Below, piece after piece: positions 21,504-32,181 of a stretch of DNA of 64,000 bases. The stretch lies in the NCBI GenBank assembly GCA_030068145.1, contig JAPJBO010000885.1:1-64000 (forward strand), in the 5' to 3' direction. This DNA is from Diplonema papillatum. Taxonomy: Eukaryota; Euglenozoa; Diplonemea; Diplonemida; Diplonemidae. The notes beneath the pieces were generated by a model. The model had not been told where the DNA came from, did no database searches, and was given only the letters and a program-made list of their open reading frames with translations. Each line of letters opens with the position of its first letter. The stretch's first letter is position 1. A program made the position numbers and the translations under genes.

Positions 21504-21554
21504 AACCACCGCGAGCGGCCGGCTGGTGCATCGGCAGTAACGTAGGTGCATTGC

Positions 21555-21766
21555 GCAAGCTGCTTTGTAGGAAATGCTTGAGGAGACTGCCAGTTGCGAT
21601 AGATCAAAGGAGGTAAATGTGCTGTAGCCCACACGAAACACAGGTAAATCTGGGTTTAGTGGCGGGCGTAAGCGTTCAACAAAAAAGACCCACTTCGTAG
21701 TTGTATCGTTTTCTCCCCCTCTAGCCTCCTTCGAAATGAGCACAAGGCAGTCCCTCGAGTATTTTT
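21555..21766. mobile_element. R1 repeat, copy c
   Basis: Full-length, with the right TIR GGCAGTCCCTCGAGTATTTT intact. Confidence 0.85.
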
Positions 21767-22177
21767 GCAGTATTGTGATTGTCAGGCCTTCGACTACCCT
21801 GAGCAACGCACTAGCACCAATAGGTCAGTCCACTCTCCTGATAACTCCTGATAAGCGAGAGAATCTTCATTGGGCATCAAAGCTGCTCGACAGACGTCAT
21901 CATGGAGCATCCTACACATGTGTGGCGGTGGAGTTCAGGCCGTGGGGATCACAACGCCTTTCTTTGTGTACGTTTTCACGCGTTTTTCGGGCGTTCCACA
22001 CCCACCCCGGTGCACGTTGGCAAGAGCTTTGTCACGAGTTTTTTGGCTGCATCGCACCCCGCTTTTTGGGCTCCCAAACTCCCGAGTTGAAAGACGGTGT
22101 GTCCGAGGGTGTGAAAATAAAAGAAACGTGCGTACATGTACACACAGAAGTGACCCCTTTCGGTTTTTTTTTTTTTT
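21767..22177. other. No gene recognised
   Basis: Includes GTCAGGCCTTCGACTACCCT, also present near 37695. Otherwise no known module. Confidence 0.4.
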
Positions 22178-22402
22178 AGTACATCTGTACTGACGGGAAC
22201 ATTTCCGGAAACAACGGTTGCACATGAAAGAGTAAACGAAGTCAACGAAAAAGTGCTAGTACGAGAACCCCCCAGAGAGGTTTATACCCTGTACACGCGA
22301 AGAACAAGAAACCTTTGTCTTTTCATTTTCATCACCTTTGGTCAGTTGATGCTGATCGTCCGTTGCTTCGTTTATCAGTGCAAGCCCCAACTCCGGAGAT
22401 GT
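22178..22402 (+). repeat. Family K repeat, copy 1
   Basis: ACATTTCCGGAAACAACGGT, GAACCCCCCAGAGAGG and GGTCAGTTGATGCTGATCGT. Other copies lie at 48549 (+) and 49147 (-). One frame encodes a hydrophobic stretch (FIFITFGQLMLIVRCFVYQC) that is loosely kept between copies, which may or may not be meaningful. Confidence 0.8.
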
Positions 22403-22404
22403 TC

Positions 22405-22582
22405 TGTATTTGAGGAGGCTGCCAGTTGTGTTGAAGGAGGAAAATGTGCTGCAGCCCACACAAAACACAGGTAAATCTGGGCTTCGTGGCGGGCGTAAGC
22501 GTTCAACAATAAGGACCCACTTTTTGCGGCTGTGTTGTTTCTCCCCGTCTAGCGCACAAGGCAGCGCCTCGAGTATTGTAGT
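22405..22582. mobile_element. R1 repeat, copy d
   Basis: Shorter R1 copy with internal deletions; both TIR cores remain (TGAGGAGGCTGCC and GGCAGCGCCTCGAGTATT). It directly abuts a family K copy. Confidence 0.75.
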
Positions 22583-22961
22583 TTTTTTCGAACTCCAGCT
22601 GTTAGCTCCAGCTTTTGAGGCTGGGCTTCACCCCGCATTCTACAAAAAGATGCCATCATCCAAATGGACATGTCCTGCTAGCTCCACCCGCGGAACCTGC
22701 AAATGCAATTCAAGGGGGTTGGACCGGCTTATTTGGCGTGGCAGTCAGCGAATCAAGTCCAGGGAACTAGCTTAGCTTAAGTACCGGGGCTTTCCCCGAT
22801 ACACTTTGCAACGTCTTGTTCTTCAGCACAGAATTGGCTGCAGTACAGCTGCCTCTCGGGGGTTGTAGCCGTTTGATCCTGGCTATGGAGAATCCTTTGC
22901 ATGCGTACTTCGACAACTTCGCAATTCACGTTAATTGCACGGCATCAAACCGTACTCTTTT
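22583..22961. other. No gene recognised
   Basis: Contains AGCTCCAGCTTTTGAGGCTG, a relic of the TIR seen at 14476-14656. No other assignment. Confidence 0.4.
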
Positions 22962-23167
22962 TTGTATAAGCACCTTGCTTTGTAGGAAATGCTTGAGGAG
23001 ACTGCCAGTTGCGATAGATCAAAGGAGGTAAATGTGCTGTAGCCCCACGAAACACAGGTAAACCTGGGTTTAGTGGCGGGCGTAAGCGCTCAACAAAAAA
23101 GACCCACCTTGTAGTTGTATTGTTTTCTCCCTTCGAAATGAGCACAAGGCAGTCCTTCGAGTATTTT
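22962..23167. mobile_element. R1 repeat, copy e
   Basis: Near full-length; it lacks the CCCCTCTAGCCTC segment upstream of CTTCGAAATGAGCACAAG. Confidence 0.85.
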
Positions 23168-23424
23168 GACCAGAAGGGCAGGCTAGTTCTAGGAATTTAT
23201 TCGCCGAGAAGAAAAAGTAAAGACAGATCCAAAATGGTTGATTTTTTTGGACCGGAAGCACAACGAAAAACAAACGAAGTCGGTAAGCTGTACTATTCAT
23301 TCCTTTATATAAGCACCCCGCTTTGTAGATAATACTTGAGGAGGCTGCCAGTTGCAAACATCTCGACGATCTGTCACACACAAGTCCCAAATCCACTCAA
23401 GGGGGCTGCAGCCCACACTGGATG

Positions 23425-23620
23425 ATATCTAAACCTGTCAAGGACACAATTGGTGGACAAGTCTGGTGCCAGCACCCGCGGTAATCCCAGCACCAATAGC
23501 GTATATGAATGCTGCTGCTGTTAAAAAGCTCGTAGTTGGATCCAGAGCTCAGGTTGCAAGGTGGCCCTGTTTGCTGGGCATCAGCGTACTGCTGGTATTC
23601 AGAAGGCTGGGATAAACTCC
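23425..23620 (+). pseudogene. 18S rRNA fragment
   Basis: Contains GACAAGTCTGGTGCCAGCAC followed by CCGCGGTAAT, CCAATAGCGTATAT and GTTAAAAAGCTCGTAGTTGG, the 530-loop and V4 start of small-subunit rRNA. The near-invariant GCCAGCAGCCGCGG reads GCCAGCACCCGCGG here, and other constant sites differ, so this is a pseudogene. Confidence 0.95.
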
Positions 23621-23728
23621 TCGCATCAAGACCTGTGCTCGATGAACGGTGGTAATGGTGCCTTGCAAGGTAACTCTGGGTGTGTAGTGGCGGGCGTATG
23701 CGTTCAACAACAAGAGCCCCCTCTAGCC

Positions 23729-24162
23729 CAGTGATCACGGCAAACGTTGAACGTTTGAACGTTTGACAAACGTTTGCGTTTGCAAAGTTTCATGTCAAAC
23801 GTGTATCAAACGTGAGTGAGGCGCTGGCTGCGCCTGCAGTGGGGATCCGAGTGTGGGGTCGGCTTGTGAACACTCGAGCCACAAGGGCAGGATCTTCATG
23901 CCCGGGGCCCCAGAAGGTGGGAGGGAACACTTGCTGAAGGCTAGTATCTCCCTGTATCACCCTGTATGTCCCTGTATCTCCCTGTGCACGCCCAAAGAGA
24001 ACCAGAAGGATGTCTTGTTCCCTTATCTTCGTCGTGTCCGCTTGCACACGTGGACAAGTGCTATCAAGGGTCGTGTGCTGTGTACAGACGCACGTTTGTC
24101 AAACGTTTGCGTTTGATAAATCTTGTCAAGCGTACGTTTGCAAACGTTTGATAACATCACTG
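23729..24162. mobile_element. hAT-1: non-autonomous hAT-like element in R1
   Basis: Ends CAGTGATCACGGCAAACG and CAAACGTTTGATAACATCAC followed by TG. A perfect 8-bp TSD, CTCTAGCC, lies at 23721-23728 and 24163-24170. Subterminal AACGTTTG motifs are repeated on both sides. The 434-bp interior has a short CCCTGTATCTCC array (23945-23985) and no transposase frame. A relic lies near 48358-48410. Confidence 0.93.
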
Positions 24163-24209
24163 CTCTAGCCTCCGTCGATATTAAGCCCCGCGCAGCTCCT
24201 CGATTATTT

Positions 24210-24487
24210 CTTTTGCTCTTCTCCTCTCACCTGTGAGCTGCCGCACTCAACGTGTTCAGCAACAGTACTCCACCCGTTTCCAATTCTGGGGTTGCCTTCA
24301 GCATTTTTGATCGAAGTTTGGTTGCGCGAGGATTCTGGAACATAAAAGTGGAACCGATTTCTGACTATGAACTTTGCCACCACGGTTTGTCAACATTACT
24401 TCCAGCCTCATTGGTCAACCGCAGACCCTAAACCACCGAACCTTAAACCACAATGAAGATTAAAATAGGAGAACCTATCTAACAACG
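24210..24487. other. Spacer with a family C tail relic
   Basis: GGTCAACCGCAGACCC then TAAACCACCGAACC near 24411-24455 is a diverged family C tail. No gene. Confidence 0.5.
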
Positions 24488-24718
24488 GTCACAAACAGTC
24501 CCGGACATGGCTAGCCATAACCCAGAACGAAAGCGTGCACCAAATATACAACCCGTAACCATATAGCCCTTTCTTGCTCTAAGAGAACCCATTCATCAAC
24601 GGTCACACGGAGGCTAAACCCCCGGAGTAAGCGAACTTTGGCTCTAAAACCCCGAACTTTCAAGCGAACGTTAACTCTGAAACCCCGGAATTCCAAGCGA
24701 ACTTTAACTCTAAACAGC
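24488..24718 (+). repeat. Family B repeat, copy 1, with tripled tail
   Basis: CAGTCCCGGACATGGCTAGC, then AACCCGTAACCATATAGCCC and GGTCACACGGAGG. The tail motif (CAAGCGAACTTTAACTCTAA) then appears three times in tandem. Confidence 0.85.
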
Positions 24719-24726
24719 CGGCCAAA

Positions 24727-24996
24727 TTGTATGAAATACGGCACAAGGACCCGCATAATCTTCGCCAAACCTGAAATGTTGTCGCCCGGGCTATAAGCTA
24801 AATACAAAGTTTTTTGTGGCTATAACCTAAATAAAAAGATTTGAAAGGGCTATAAGCTAATTGAAAAGTTTCACTTTAGGTGGCTAGAAGCTAAATAAAA
24901 AGTTAGCAGGTGGCTATAAGACAAAAAGCCCTTGTATGAAATACGGCACAAGGACCCGCAAAATCTTCGCCAAACCTGAAATGTTGGCGCCCGGGC
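24727..24996. repeat. 65-bp direct repeats around a 23-bp array
   Basis: TTGTATGAAATACGGCACAA through GCCCGGGC occurs at 24727-24791 and 24932-24996. Between them are about six degenerate GGCTATAAGCTAAATAAAAA units. Confidence 0.9.
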
Positions 24997-25464
24997 AACA
25001 GCTTGCGTGACACAGCCGTGTCTCCGGGATGTGACGAGAGGCACCGGCTTCTCTGACAGCTCGCAGATCGAAAAATGCTGACGACAACCCACCATCAACG
25101 AAAGTATCCTTCTCGCTGTCTGCCGATCCGGGTAACTCCGGCGCAGGCTTTCGTGCGAAAATGGGCCGACATGCCCCGCGTTAAATTATTATACAAAGGC
25201 AACAACCACGGAACTTTGTGTTTGTGCGCACTTCCTTCAAACCTGTTTTGTTCATCTAACGGGAGTGCGGATAGTACGCTGTTTTTGTTTCTTGACACAT
25301 TGCATTTGTTAGACACAAGAAAAAAAAAAAAAAAGCACATGCAGAAAGACAAAGAAACAACCCACATCCCCGCACAGCCCTTTCTTACTCTCAAGAGAAC
25401 CCATTTAACAAGTGGTAGTTGTTGTCCAAAATCAGGGGTTCCAATCAGTTCCTATTTCTCCAGG
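24997..25464. other. No gene recognised
   Basis: Contains an A run near 25320 and no assignable module or convincing frame. Confidence 0.35.
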
Positions 25465-25885
25465 CTGGTTGTTCGCCGCTTTCCTCGCTCCCGTAAGAAC
25501 CATGCCATCACGCTCTCCAAACCTCTATTCTCGCAGCTCGCTGCAAGAATCGAAAGTTCCTCCCCCGCTATCGGCACTTGATGCCATCAGTCTGAACTGG
25601 TGTTGATATTAGCTTGTAGTAAGAAACCTCGGGTGGTGACGCCGTGGTTGTTCACCGCTTTCCTCGCTCCCGTAAGAACTATGCCATCACGCTCTCCAAA
25701 CCTCTATACTTGCAGCTTGCTGCAGAAGTCGAAGTTCCCCCCCCGCCAGTGGCACTTGATGCCACCAGTTCTTCAGAACACGAAACGCAGCCTAAAACTG
25801 GCGCTGATATTAGTTCGTAGTAAGAAGCCTAGGGTGGTGGCACCGCCTCCTTCGCTCCCGTTAGAACTATGCCATCACGCTCAGG
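25465..25885 (+). repeat. Tandem duplication, 2.3 copies of about 190 bp
   Basis: CCGCTTTCCTCGCTCCCGTA, TGCCATCACGCTCTCCAAAC, CTTGATGCCA and GTAGTAAGAA recur in the same order. The third copy is cut after GCCATCACGCTC. Confidence 0.9.
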
Positions 25886-27221
25886 CAAAACCCCCCCGTT
25901 TTTTTTTCACAATATTTTGCGGACAGGCATAAATGTAATTCTTAACCACACAGATGATGCCGTTCTCCTCCCTTCTTCCCCCCCTTTTTCTTGGCACCCT
26001 TCCAAATGAAAAAAAAACGCAAATTGCCCTTTATCGGCCGGTGCTGCGTGCCCCCTGCTGATCTTGGACCTGATACCTACGACGTGATGGTACCGAGGTG
26101 CTGTGGATACCACCACATACACCGATACCACGATAGGTGCTAGTGGATGGTGGGTTGTGTGTACACACCCACATGCATGGTGATATGGTTCCGAGGACCT
26201 AACACCAGCTAGCCATCCCTGATGCCTACGAGGTGATGGGATACGTAGGCTCCCGAATACGTCGCTCGCGCCACCGGGTGTTGTACGGATATCCGGAATG
26301 CGGCTATCGTCCCCCACACAAACAAAAGCGGCGAGAAAATGAGCTTTGCAAGCTTGTTGCGCGTGGCCGTGGCGCTGTGTGGAAGGCGTACGAGTTGACC
26401 ACGTCGTTGCCACTGTAAATAACGCTACGCTAGAATACTATAATAATCAGGGGCGTTTCGCCTCTTGATGCTACCAACATGCGAACCCGGCGGCAAGCCG
26501 GTCCCCATCCCCTGATGCTTGCATTGGATTGCCTGCCGCTGTCCACTCAATCCGCTGGAGTAAGCAGCTAAGGCGGACCATCGCTACCGATTCTTTTGCT
26601 TTCTGACCATCAAACCTATCGGGGGCGCAGTCGGTCTGTCAGGGCCATCCCCATCCCCTGGAGCTTTCTTCGGCGATCTGATGCTAACAGTTTCACCCCA
26701 GACTGGAGAAGGTGCATTCGCGGCACGTCAGGTGGACCGGTTTATCCGAAGAACGGAATAGCGTGCCACGTGCGCTATCCCAAGGGTTTACAAAGAAATG
26801 CAAAAAATGTCGGGCGCTGCAGTTCCCACTTGGCGAGCCAAAGTGAAAATATGACAAGTTTAAGGTTCAACGAGTCAATAAAAAAAACAAAAAAAGCAAA
26901 GAGACTTTAACCCGGAGTTTCAAGCGAACTTTCACTCTGCAACAAAAGAGCGCCGTCGTAGACAACTGCCTGAACGCTGGTCGAACCGCCGGAAGCATAA
27001 AGAAAAATCTTCAAAGTGAACACACGCGTTTCGCGGAGGATAGATCGTGCAAGTCGATCCGAACGCAAACACGGGTAACGACAACAACGCAGCCAAATAA
27101 ATGGCCGAAAAAGCACCTTCAACAACACAGGTACACACCGATACTCCTCCCACGTGTATCCGCCACACCTTCAGGAACACGCAGCTTTGAGGACATTCCT
27201 TTCGCTGACAGTCACTCTGAT
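25886..27221. other. No gene recognised
   Basis: Short frames only. GTACGGATATCCGGAATG at about 26284-26301 also occurs in the 28S fragment near 40846, so a small rDNA piece may be here. A family A tail relic (TTTCAAGCGAACTTTCACTC) lies near 26918-26937. Confidence 0.4.
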
Positions 27222-27380
27222 AGTCTAAAAATCCGGAGTTTCAAGCGAAATCTTTGCTCCAAAAACTCGTGCAAGCCGCCACCTTCAACACGCTCACGCT
27301 GCGTACTACGGATATCCCAATCGCCGAAAGTCACACCCGAAGTTCTCAAGCGAAGTTCCATCTCAAAAAAAAAAAAAAAG
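27222..27380 (+). repeat. Two shared-tail copies, the second with poly-A
   Basis: TAAAAATCCGGAGTTTCAAG at about 27226, then GTTCTCAAGCGAAGTTCCAT at about 27340 followed by a run of As and A/G-rich DNA. Confidence 0.65.
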
Positions 27381-28711
27381 AAAAAGAAAAGAGAAAATAA
27401 AAACAGCATATCTCACGGCCTTCAAACCACAAACCGCTGAGGTTTTGAAGCAAGGAAACAACGAGAACGTCTTCGATTCTTCTAGTATCCCTAGAAGGAA
27501 CTGGCTGACCAGTCTAAAAGTAGAAGCCGAATGTACGATAGTCTAATACTATAAAACAAAAAAAAAACCGCGGCTTGAAGCATCGGGGAACAAAAAGCAA
27601 CCATGGAACCTTCACGATCGCTCCTTTGCTTAAAAGAAAGCCAGCCACGTCTCCCAGAAAAATTTCTCTTTAACTCTAAAAGAAGTGACACATCAACCCG
27701 AAGCGAGCAATGCCCTCCATTATTTTAAACCCCGTTCCCAAGCTCACATCCCCCCCGAGCCTCTACGGGTCAATTCGGAGACTTTAAAATACCGACCGTC
27801 TAAACCACGAACAACGCTCAAAAACCCCGGAGACTTTGAAACCCTGGGGATCCAAGTGAACTTCCACTCTAAAAAAAAAAAAAAAAAAAACACAAAAAAC
27901 AGACACGCATCTTGCCGCGTGAAGGCGTCTGCATTGTTTCGAATCGACAAAGTAGGCGAGTTAGAAGGCACCCAGAAACTGCAGCGCGCCGACAGAGGGC
28001 CACGTCAGGCAACAGCCCCCTCTCTCGGTCGACGGAAATGGAGCTCAAAAGCCTGTCTTCCAAAAACCCGACCTACTCAAAACCACGCGAATCTTTTTTG
28101 TATAAGCACCTTATTCTTACCCCCCAATGTTGTCTTGCGATGAAGCTGGTGAAGCTGGTGCCAACCCTGATTATTTTTCCTCCAAACATGAAATGTTGGC
28201 GGAAATGAGAAGCTCGTCGCCGCAAACCGTGGCGTTTCCACGTGCGTCCCTGAATCCAGCTTTACGTATAAACGACCAGGCACTGCGTTCAACGAAAACA
28301 ACTCTCTCTCATCATCGTCATTAGTTTTGTATCACATTCTTATTTTGCCGTGGAAGTTCATGTGTCGCGGGCTGCACCTGGCTGCTTCATCTGAGACGTT
28401 TCTTTTGGTGTGAAAGAAGCTGCACATCAAGTTCTATAGTGTGGCTTGACGATAGATTACAGTGCGTCACCTGTGCTTCACCTTCTTACGTTCCGGCTCA
28501 AGACCCAGAGACAACATTGTACCTCCTCTCAAGACATATTTTCTCCCCTCAAGCATCCCCCATGCATCCACCCCAAGCCTCCACGGTCAACGGGAGACTT
28601 CAAACATACCGATCGTTTCGATCCACTAATAACGCCCTGTGGCTTCAGCCTTAGAAGAAGGCAGGCTGCGGGTGGCACACTGGTTACAACCGCACATTTA
28701 ACTCCTCCACC
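27381..28711. other. Repeat-tail relics, no gene
   Basis: A D-type tail lies at about 27770-27870, ending in a run of As. A short R1 start (TTTTGTATAAGCACCTT) lies near 28097. A further D tail lies near 28585. No coding region is supported. Confidence 0.45.
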
Positions 28712-28778
28712 AGAAGACTTGGTGCTTGCGTCAATCATGCATGAGAGGCACTGTTCTGCCTAACCATTAAACTAAGAT
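28712..28778 (+). repeat. Hairpin family H copy
   Basis: GAAGACTTGGTGCTTGCGTC, CATGCATGAGAGGCACTGTT and CATTAAACTAAG. It directly abuts an R1 copy. Confidence 0.75.
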
Positions 28779-28782
28779 TCTT

Positions 28783-29010
28783 TTGTGTAAGCACCTGCTT
28801 TGTAGGAAATACCCGAGGAGACTGCCAGGTTGCGAAATCTTCAAAGGTGCGGTGCGGTACTCATCGGCATGCCGATGAGTACCACACCATCGTATCACAA
28901 GTTTATTCCAAAATCTCAAAAGGAGGTAAATGTGCTGTAGCTCGCACGAAACCCAGGAAAATCTGGGTTAAGTGGAGAGGACGTGTATTGCCTCCTTCGA
29001 AATAAGCGCA
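28783..29010. mobile_element. R1 repeat, copy g, with palindromic insert
   Basis: R1 sequence is interrupted by about 65 bp containing a perfect 28-bp palindrome (28856-28883, centre CGGCATGCCG). The insert is flanked by similar 13-bp sequences, AAATCTTCAAAGG and AAATCTCAAAAGG. Confidence 0.8.
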
Positions 29011-29637
29011 AATACCACCCGGTGCCGAAGAACACTGTGCAGGGCAGGGAAGGGGGTGGGCAAATGGTTGTTAGGTTGCGCCAGGTTCTTGATAATCACG
29101 GTCGAGCCGGCCTTGATCTGACCTGCACGCGGGCCGAAGCCACCTCAGCGAGGGGGAGCCCGACCGCGGCCACACAAAGTATTTATGCGAACTTTCTCAC
29201 TCAAATAGCACCACCCAGAAACGAGAGAGATGTCCCTACTGCCACAGCGACGGACGAAAACCACTCTTCAAAAGTCTACGGCACCATAAGCCCTGGTGCA
29301 AAAAGAAGCACTGTAAACGACGCACAGCAACGACGACTACATCAGACGAATAACCTCACTAACCACGGGTACCCAGTGTGCTCAGAGTGCCTTAACTGTG
29401 GCGAGCAACGAACAGTTTTACCCAGCCAATCTACCCAAAAAAAACCTTTATATTAGGGCGGAAGCAACCCGCACCACGTGAAGCACCGCAAGTGTCGCGA
29501 AACCCAAGCACTACTCTACGAGAAAATACATAAAAACGCGGTCAACAGACCGGTACGGGCTACAAGGCAACCCCTGCTCAACTTGTAGAACGTGGGGGGC
29601 CCAAGACTATACTCCACGAAGGAATGTACTTGGTGTC
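29011..29637. other. Frame of 157 codons, probably not a gene
   Basis: A frame at 28983-29456 starts inside R1 and ends with CSECLNCGEQRTVL. No homology is recognised and there is no codon bias. A family C fragment (CGTGGGGGGCCCAAGACTAT) lies near 29590. Confidence 0.4.
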
Positions 29638-29806
29638 GGTCACAAACAGTCCCGGACATGGCTAGCCATAACCCATAACGAAAGCGTGCACTAAATATAC
29701 AACCCGTAACCACATAGCCCTTTCTTGCTCTAAGAGAACCCATTCATGAACGGTCACACGGAGACCCTAAACCCCCGGAATTTCAAGCGAACTTCAACTC
29801 TAAAAA
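29638..29806 (+). repeat. Family B repeat, copy 2
   Basis: CACAAACAGTCCCGGACATG to CAAGCGAACTTCAACTCTAA, with all modules in order. Confidence 0.9.
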
Positions 29807-29814
29807 GGGCCTAC

Positions 29815-30018
29815 CGTAAGTAAGGTATGTGGACAATGGCCGAAACCACCAATGACCAACAACTAAGGTACCCACCAATCCTCTTACCTCGTGTAACCAC
29901 CACTCTTACACGACACTCAGAGCACAAACCCATAACGACGAAGGTCACCCATAACGACGAAGGTCACCCGGAGACTTTAAAACCCCGGAGTTTCAAGCGA
30001 ACTTTCACTCTAAAAACC
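29815..30018 (+). repeat. Family A repeat, head-truncated
   Basis: Begins at CCTACCGTAAGTAAGGTATG and ends at the common tail; ACCCATAACGACGAAGGTC is duplicated before the tail. It directly follows family B copy 2, so two tails lie in tandem. Confidence 0.88.
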
Positions 30019-30221
30019 TTTGGTAGTCAAAGTAGGGCTATGCAAGTGTACAAAGGATACGCGCAATGCTCTTTTCATTCCTAACTTAGAGGTCTTGCGC
30101 CGCCTCTTCTCTTTTATCCATACCTGACCACTTTTTCCCTTCCCCCGGAGTCTAACACTCCCCTTTTTACCCCTTTTTACCTCTTTCTATTTTGCATCCC
30201 TTTCCTCGACAACATCTTCCT

Positions 30222-30279
30222 CGAAGAAGACTTGATGCTAGCATCAAGCATGCATGAGTAAACATTAAACTAAGATTTC
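30222..30279 (+). repeat. Hairpin family H copy lacking hairpin 2
   Basis: TTGATGCTAGCATCAA and GCATGCATGAG are intact, but the GGCAGTGCTCTGCC part is missing before TAAACATTAAACTAAG. Confidence 0.85.
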
Positions 30280-30341
30280 CCCCGGAGTCTTACACTCCTG
30301 CGATCCCTTTTCCCTTTTCCCTTTTCTATTTTACACTTTCG

Positions 30342-30415
30342 TCGAAGAAGACTTGATGCTAGTATCACACATGCATGAGAGGCAGTGTCTTGCCTAAACA
30401 TTGAACTAAGATTCC
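30342..30415 (+). repeat. Hairpin family H copy
   Basis: TTGATGCTAGTATCA, CATGCATGAGAGGCAGTGTC and CATTGAACTAAG; hairpin 1 has one mismatch. Confidence 0.85.
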
Positions 30416-31417
30416 CCCCCCCTATGCTTTGCATGTGTGGCACTGCTGTCTAAACACTAACCGACCATCCCCCCACCCTTGTCTTCCGTTTTCTGTTTTC
30501 TTTTTTCACAAAATTTGACGTGGGCGGCTTTGGATTTACATCTGAATGACACCTCAATACAAAAAAAGTTGTCGACAACTAACAAGTAAAAGAATAAAAC
30601 AAAACTACGCATTTCTTCGCTCTAAAGAATGAACCCATTTGGCAAAGGTCACACCCGAGCTCTAGTGTAGCTCCTTCCGGGGTCTCGATAGCGAACGTTC
30701 TCTACTCTAAGAATCTCTGTCGCAGCACAATGGAACCAGGACACACCGTTTCCCTTATTCTACGTTTCTCCACCCGCCTCTCGATCCCAGCCTCAACATG
30801 AAGCCGGGCGCAAGAAAGAAAGAATAGTTGACAACTAAGACCCACACAGGCAATAAAGACACACACCCACACACACACACACACGCACACTTAGCCGACT
30901 GGTGAAAGTGACAAGTGGGCTATTCTTTGATTCAGCCGTAACCCACTCAAAGCCTGAACTTAAAAAAACACACACCCACACACACCACAAAGGGTGTTTG
31001 CGCCAGGAGTCAGGCCAAGCTCATTGCACAGAGAGAGCTTGCCACATCCTCGGGTGAGATGTGCCGCCTGGTGTAAAGACACTCAGCTGTTGCACGGGGG
31101 CCGAAAACCCCGTGCAGCTAACACCGCAAGAAAAACAGAAGTATTGAGCTGATCCCGCCTACTCCTTCGGAGAGGAGTCACAGGACCCAAAACTAGCATG
31201 TCGGAAACTCAAAGCCGACTGACAAGTGCTATACTTCGATTCCGCCGTTACCCACTCTTAAAGCCCTGAACTTAAACACACACCCACACACGTACATGCT
31301 GGGCTAGACTCCGCTCAGGGGTTACCCATTACTGTGATCACACACACGTACATGCACGTGCATGAACAAGATACGCATGCCAATATACTATGCCGTGAAG
31401 GAACCCTTTCGATGATG

Positions 31418-31762
31418 GTCACCCGGAGACTTGAAACCATACCCCGGATACTCAAGCGAACTTCACTCTAAAAAAAAAAAAAAAAAAAAAAAAAAGACAC
31501 CAATCTGTACGTCCAGTCGGGATCGTCGGAAACACAAAAACAATGGCCGAAACCACCAATGACCAACGACCAAGGTACCCACCGATCCTCTTACCTCGTG
31601 TAACCACCACTCTTACGACACTCAGAGCACAAAGAATATCGTCCCTTAACGACGAAGGCCACCCGGAGACTTTAAAACCCCGGAGTTTCAAGCGAACTTT
31701 CACTCCAAAAAAAAAAAAGGACACCAATCTGTACGTCCATTCGGATCGTCGGAAACACAAAA
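31418..31762 (+). repeat. Tandem family A tails with poly-A and shared 45-bp module
   Basis: Tail, a run of about 28 As and GACACCAATCTGTACGTCCA with GGATCGTCGGAAACAC are followed by a family A middle and tail. A second poly-A and the same 45-bp module follow, so two units lie head to tail. The poly-A after CTCTAAAA supports a retroposed origin. Confidence 0.85.
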
Positions 31763-31974
31763 AGAAGCCCCAGCACCAAGTCGCTCCCGTCCCAACAAAC
31801 CAGCTGGCGCGTGCTCCGAAATCACGCGCTCGGTCCAGAAGGCTTTTTTTTTTATGGTAACAAGCTTGCTTGTCTATATCAAAAAGTGTCGGATGGCAGC
31901 GTGCTGTGTTAAATCACTCAAAACAGGGTTTACACACATACGCACAAACAATGCCCCTTACCTCTATATTTCCT

Positions 31975-32118
31975 CCCTTCCATTCGGAGTCGAAGCAGCA
32001 ACGTCGAGTATTTTTTGGGTTAACAATGCATTGTTGGTACTAAAAATTAGTAGTTGGCAGCGTACTACACAAAACTTACCAAAGCAGGTGAGTTCCGCTA
32101 GTGCGCGCAAACAGAACC
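31975..32118 (+). repeat. Family E repeat, copy 1
   Basis: GGAGTCGAAGCAGCAACGTC leader, then AACAATGCATTGTTGGTACT, AGTAGTTGGCAGCGTACTAC and AAAGCAGGTGAGTTCCGCTA. A weaker fragment precedes it at about 31855-31935. Confidence 0.88.
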
Positions 32119-32181
32119 TTAAGCGCCCACATGTGGACCACGCGTATTTTCTCTGAGGCTGAAAACGGAGCGCAAGCCCTG
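32119..32181. mobile_element. hAT-2 right-end relic
   Basis: GCGCCCACATGTGGACCACG, TTTTCTCTGAGGCTGAAAAC and GGAGCGCAAGCCCTG match the right 60 bp of hAT-2. It adjoins family E. Confidence 0.85.

Larger units (their letters stand above)
23306..24209. mobile_element. R1 repeat, copy f, interrupted twice
   Basis: R1 sequence resumes on both sides of an 18S-derived insert (about 23419-23664) and of hAT-1 (23729-24162). Left part AATACTTGAGGAGGCTGCCA, middle GTAGTGGCGGGCGTATGCGT, right CTCTAGCCTCCGTCGA. The insertion of hAT-1 after R1 is certain from its TSD. Confidence 0.85.
30019..31417. other. Spacer with two H copies and CA microsatellites
   Basis: H copies at 30222-30279 (lacking the second hairpin) and 30342-30415. 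(CA)n occurs near 30860-30890. A GCACGGGG/CCCCGTGC hairpin lies at about 31092-31116. No gene. Confidence 0.55.

Noticed and set aside
22253-22474. Family K peptide with a hydrophobic segment
   Set aside because: The segment is only loosely kept, copies lack a common start, and one lies inverted in a repeat nest; a real membrane protein is unlikely.
22871-22884. GTTTGATCCTGGCT, identical to the start of bacterial or plastid 16S rRNA
   Set aside because: Only 14 bases match and the following sequence does not continue as 16S; most likely chance.
24727-24996. 65-bp direct repeats as LTRs of a small retroelement
   Set aside because: Far too short, no TG/CA ends, no primer-binding site; the interior is a minisatellite.
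26600-26800. Possible further 28S piece around GGTTTATCCGAAGA
   Set aside because: Only short scattered similarity to the region I remember; not enough ordered matches.
28983-29456. 157-codon frame with CSECLNCGEQ
   Set aside because: Starts inside an R1 repeat, has no codon bias and no second zinc-binding pair.
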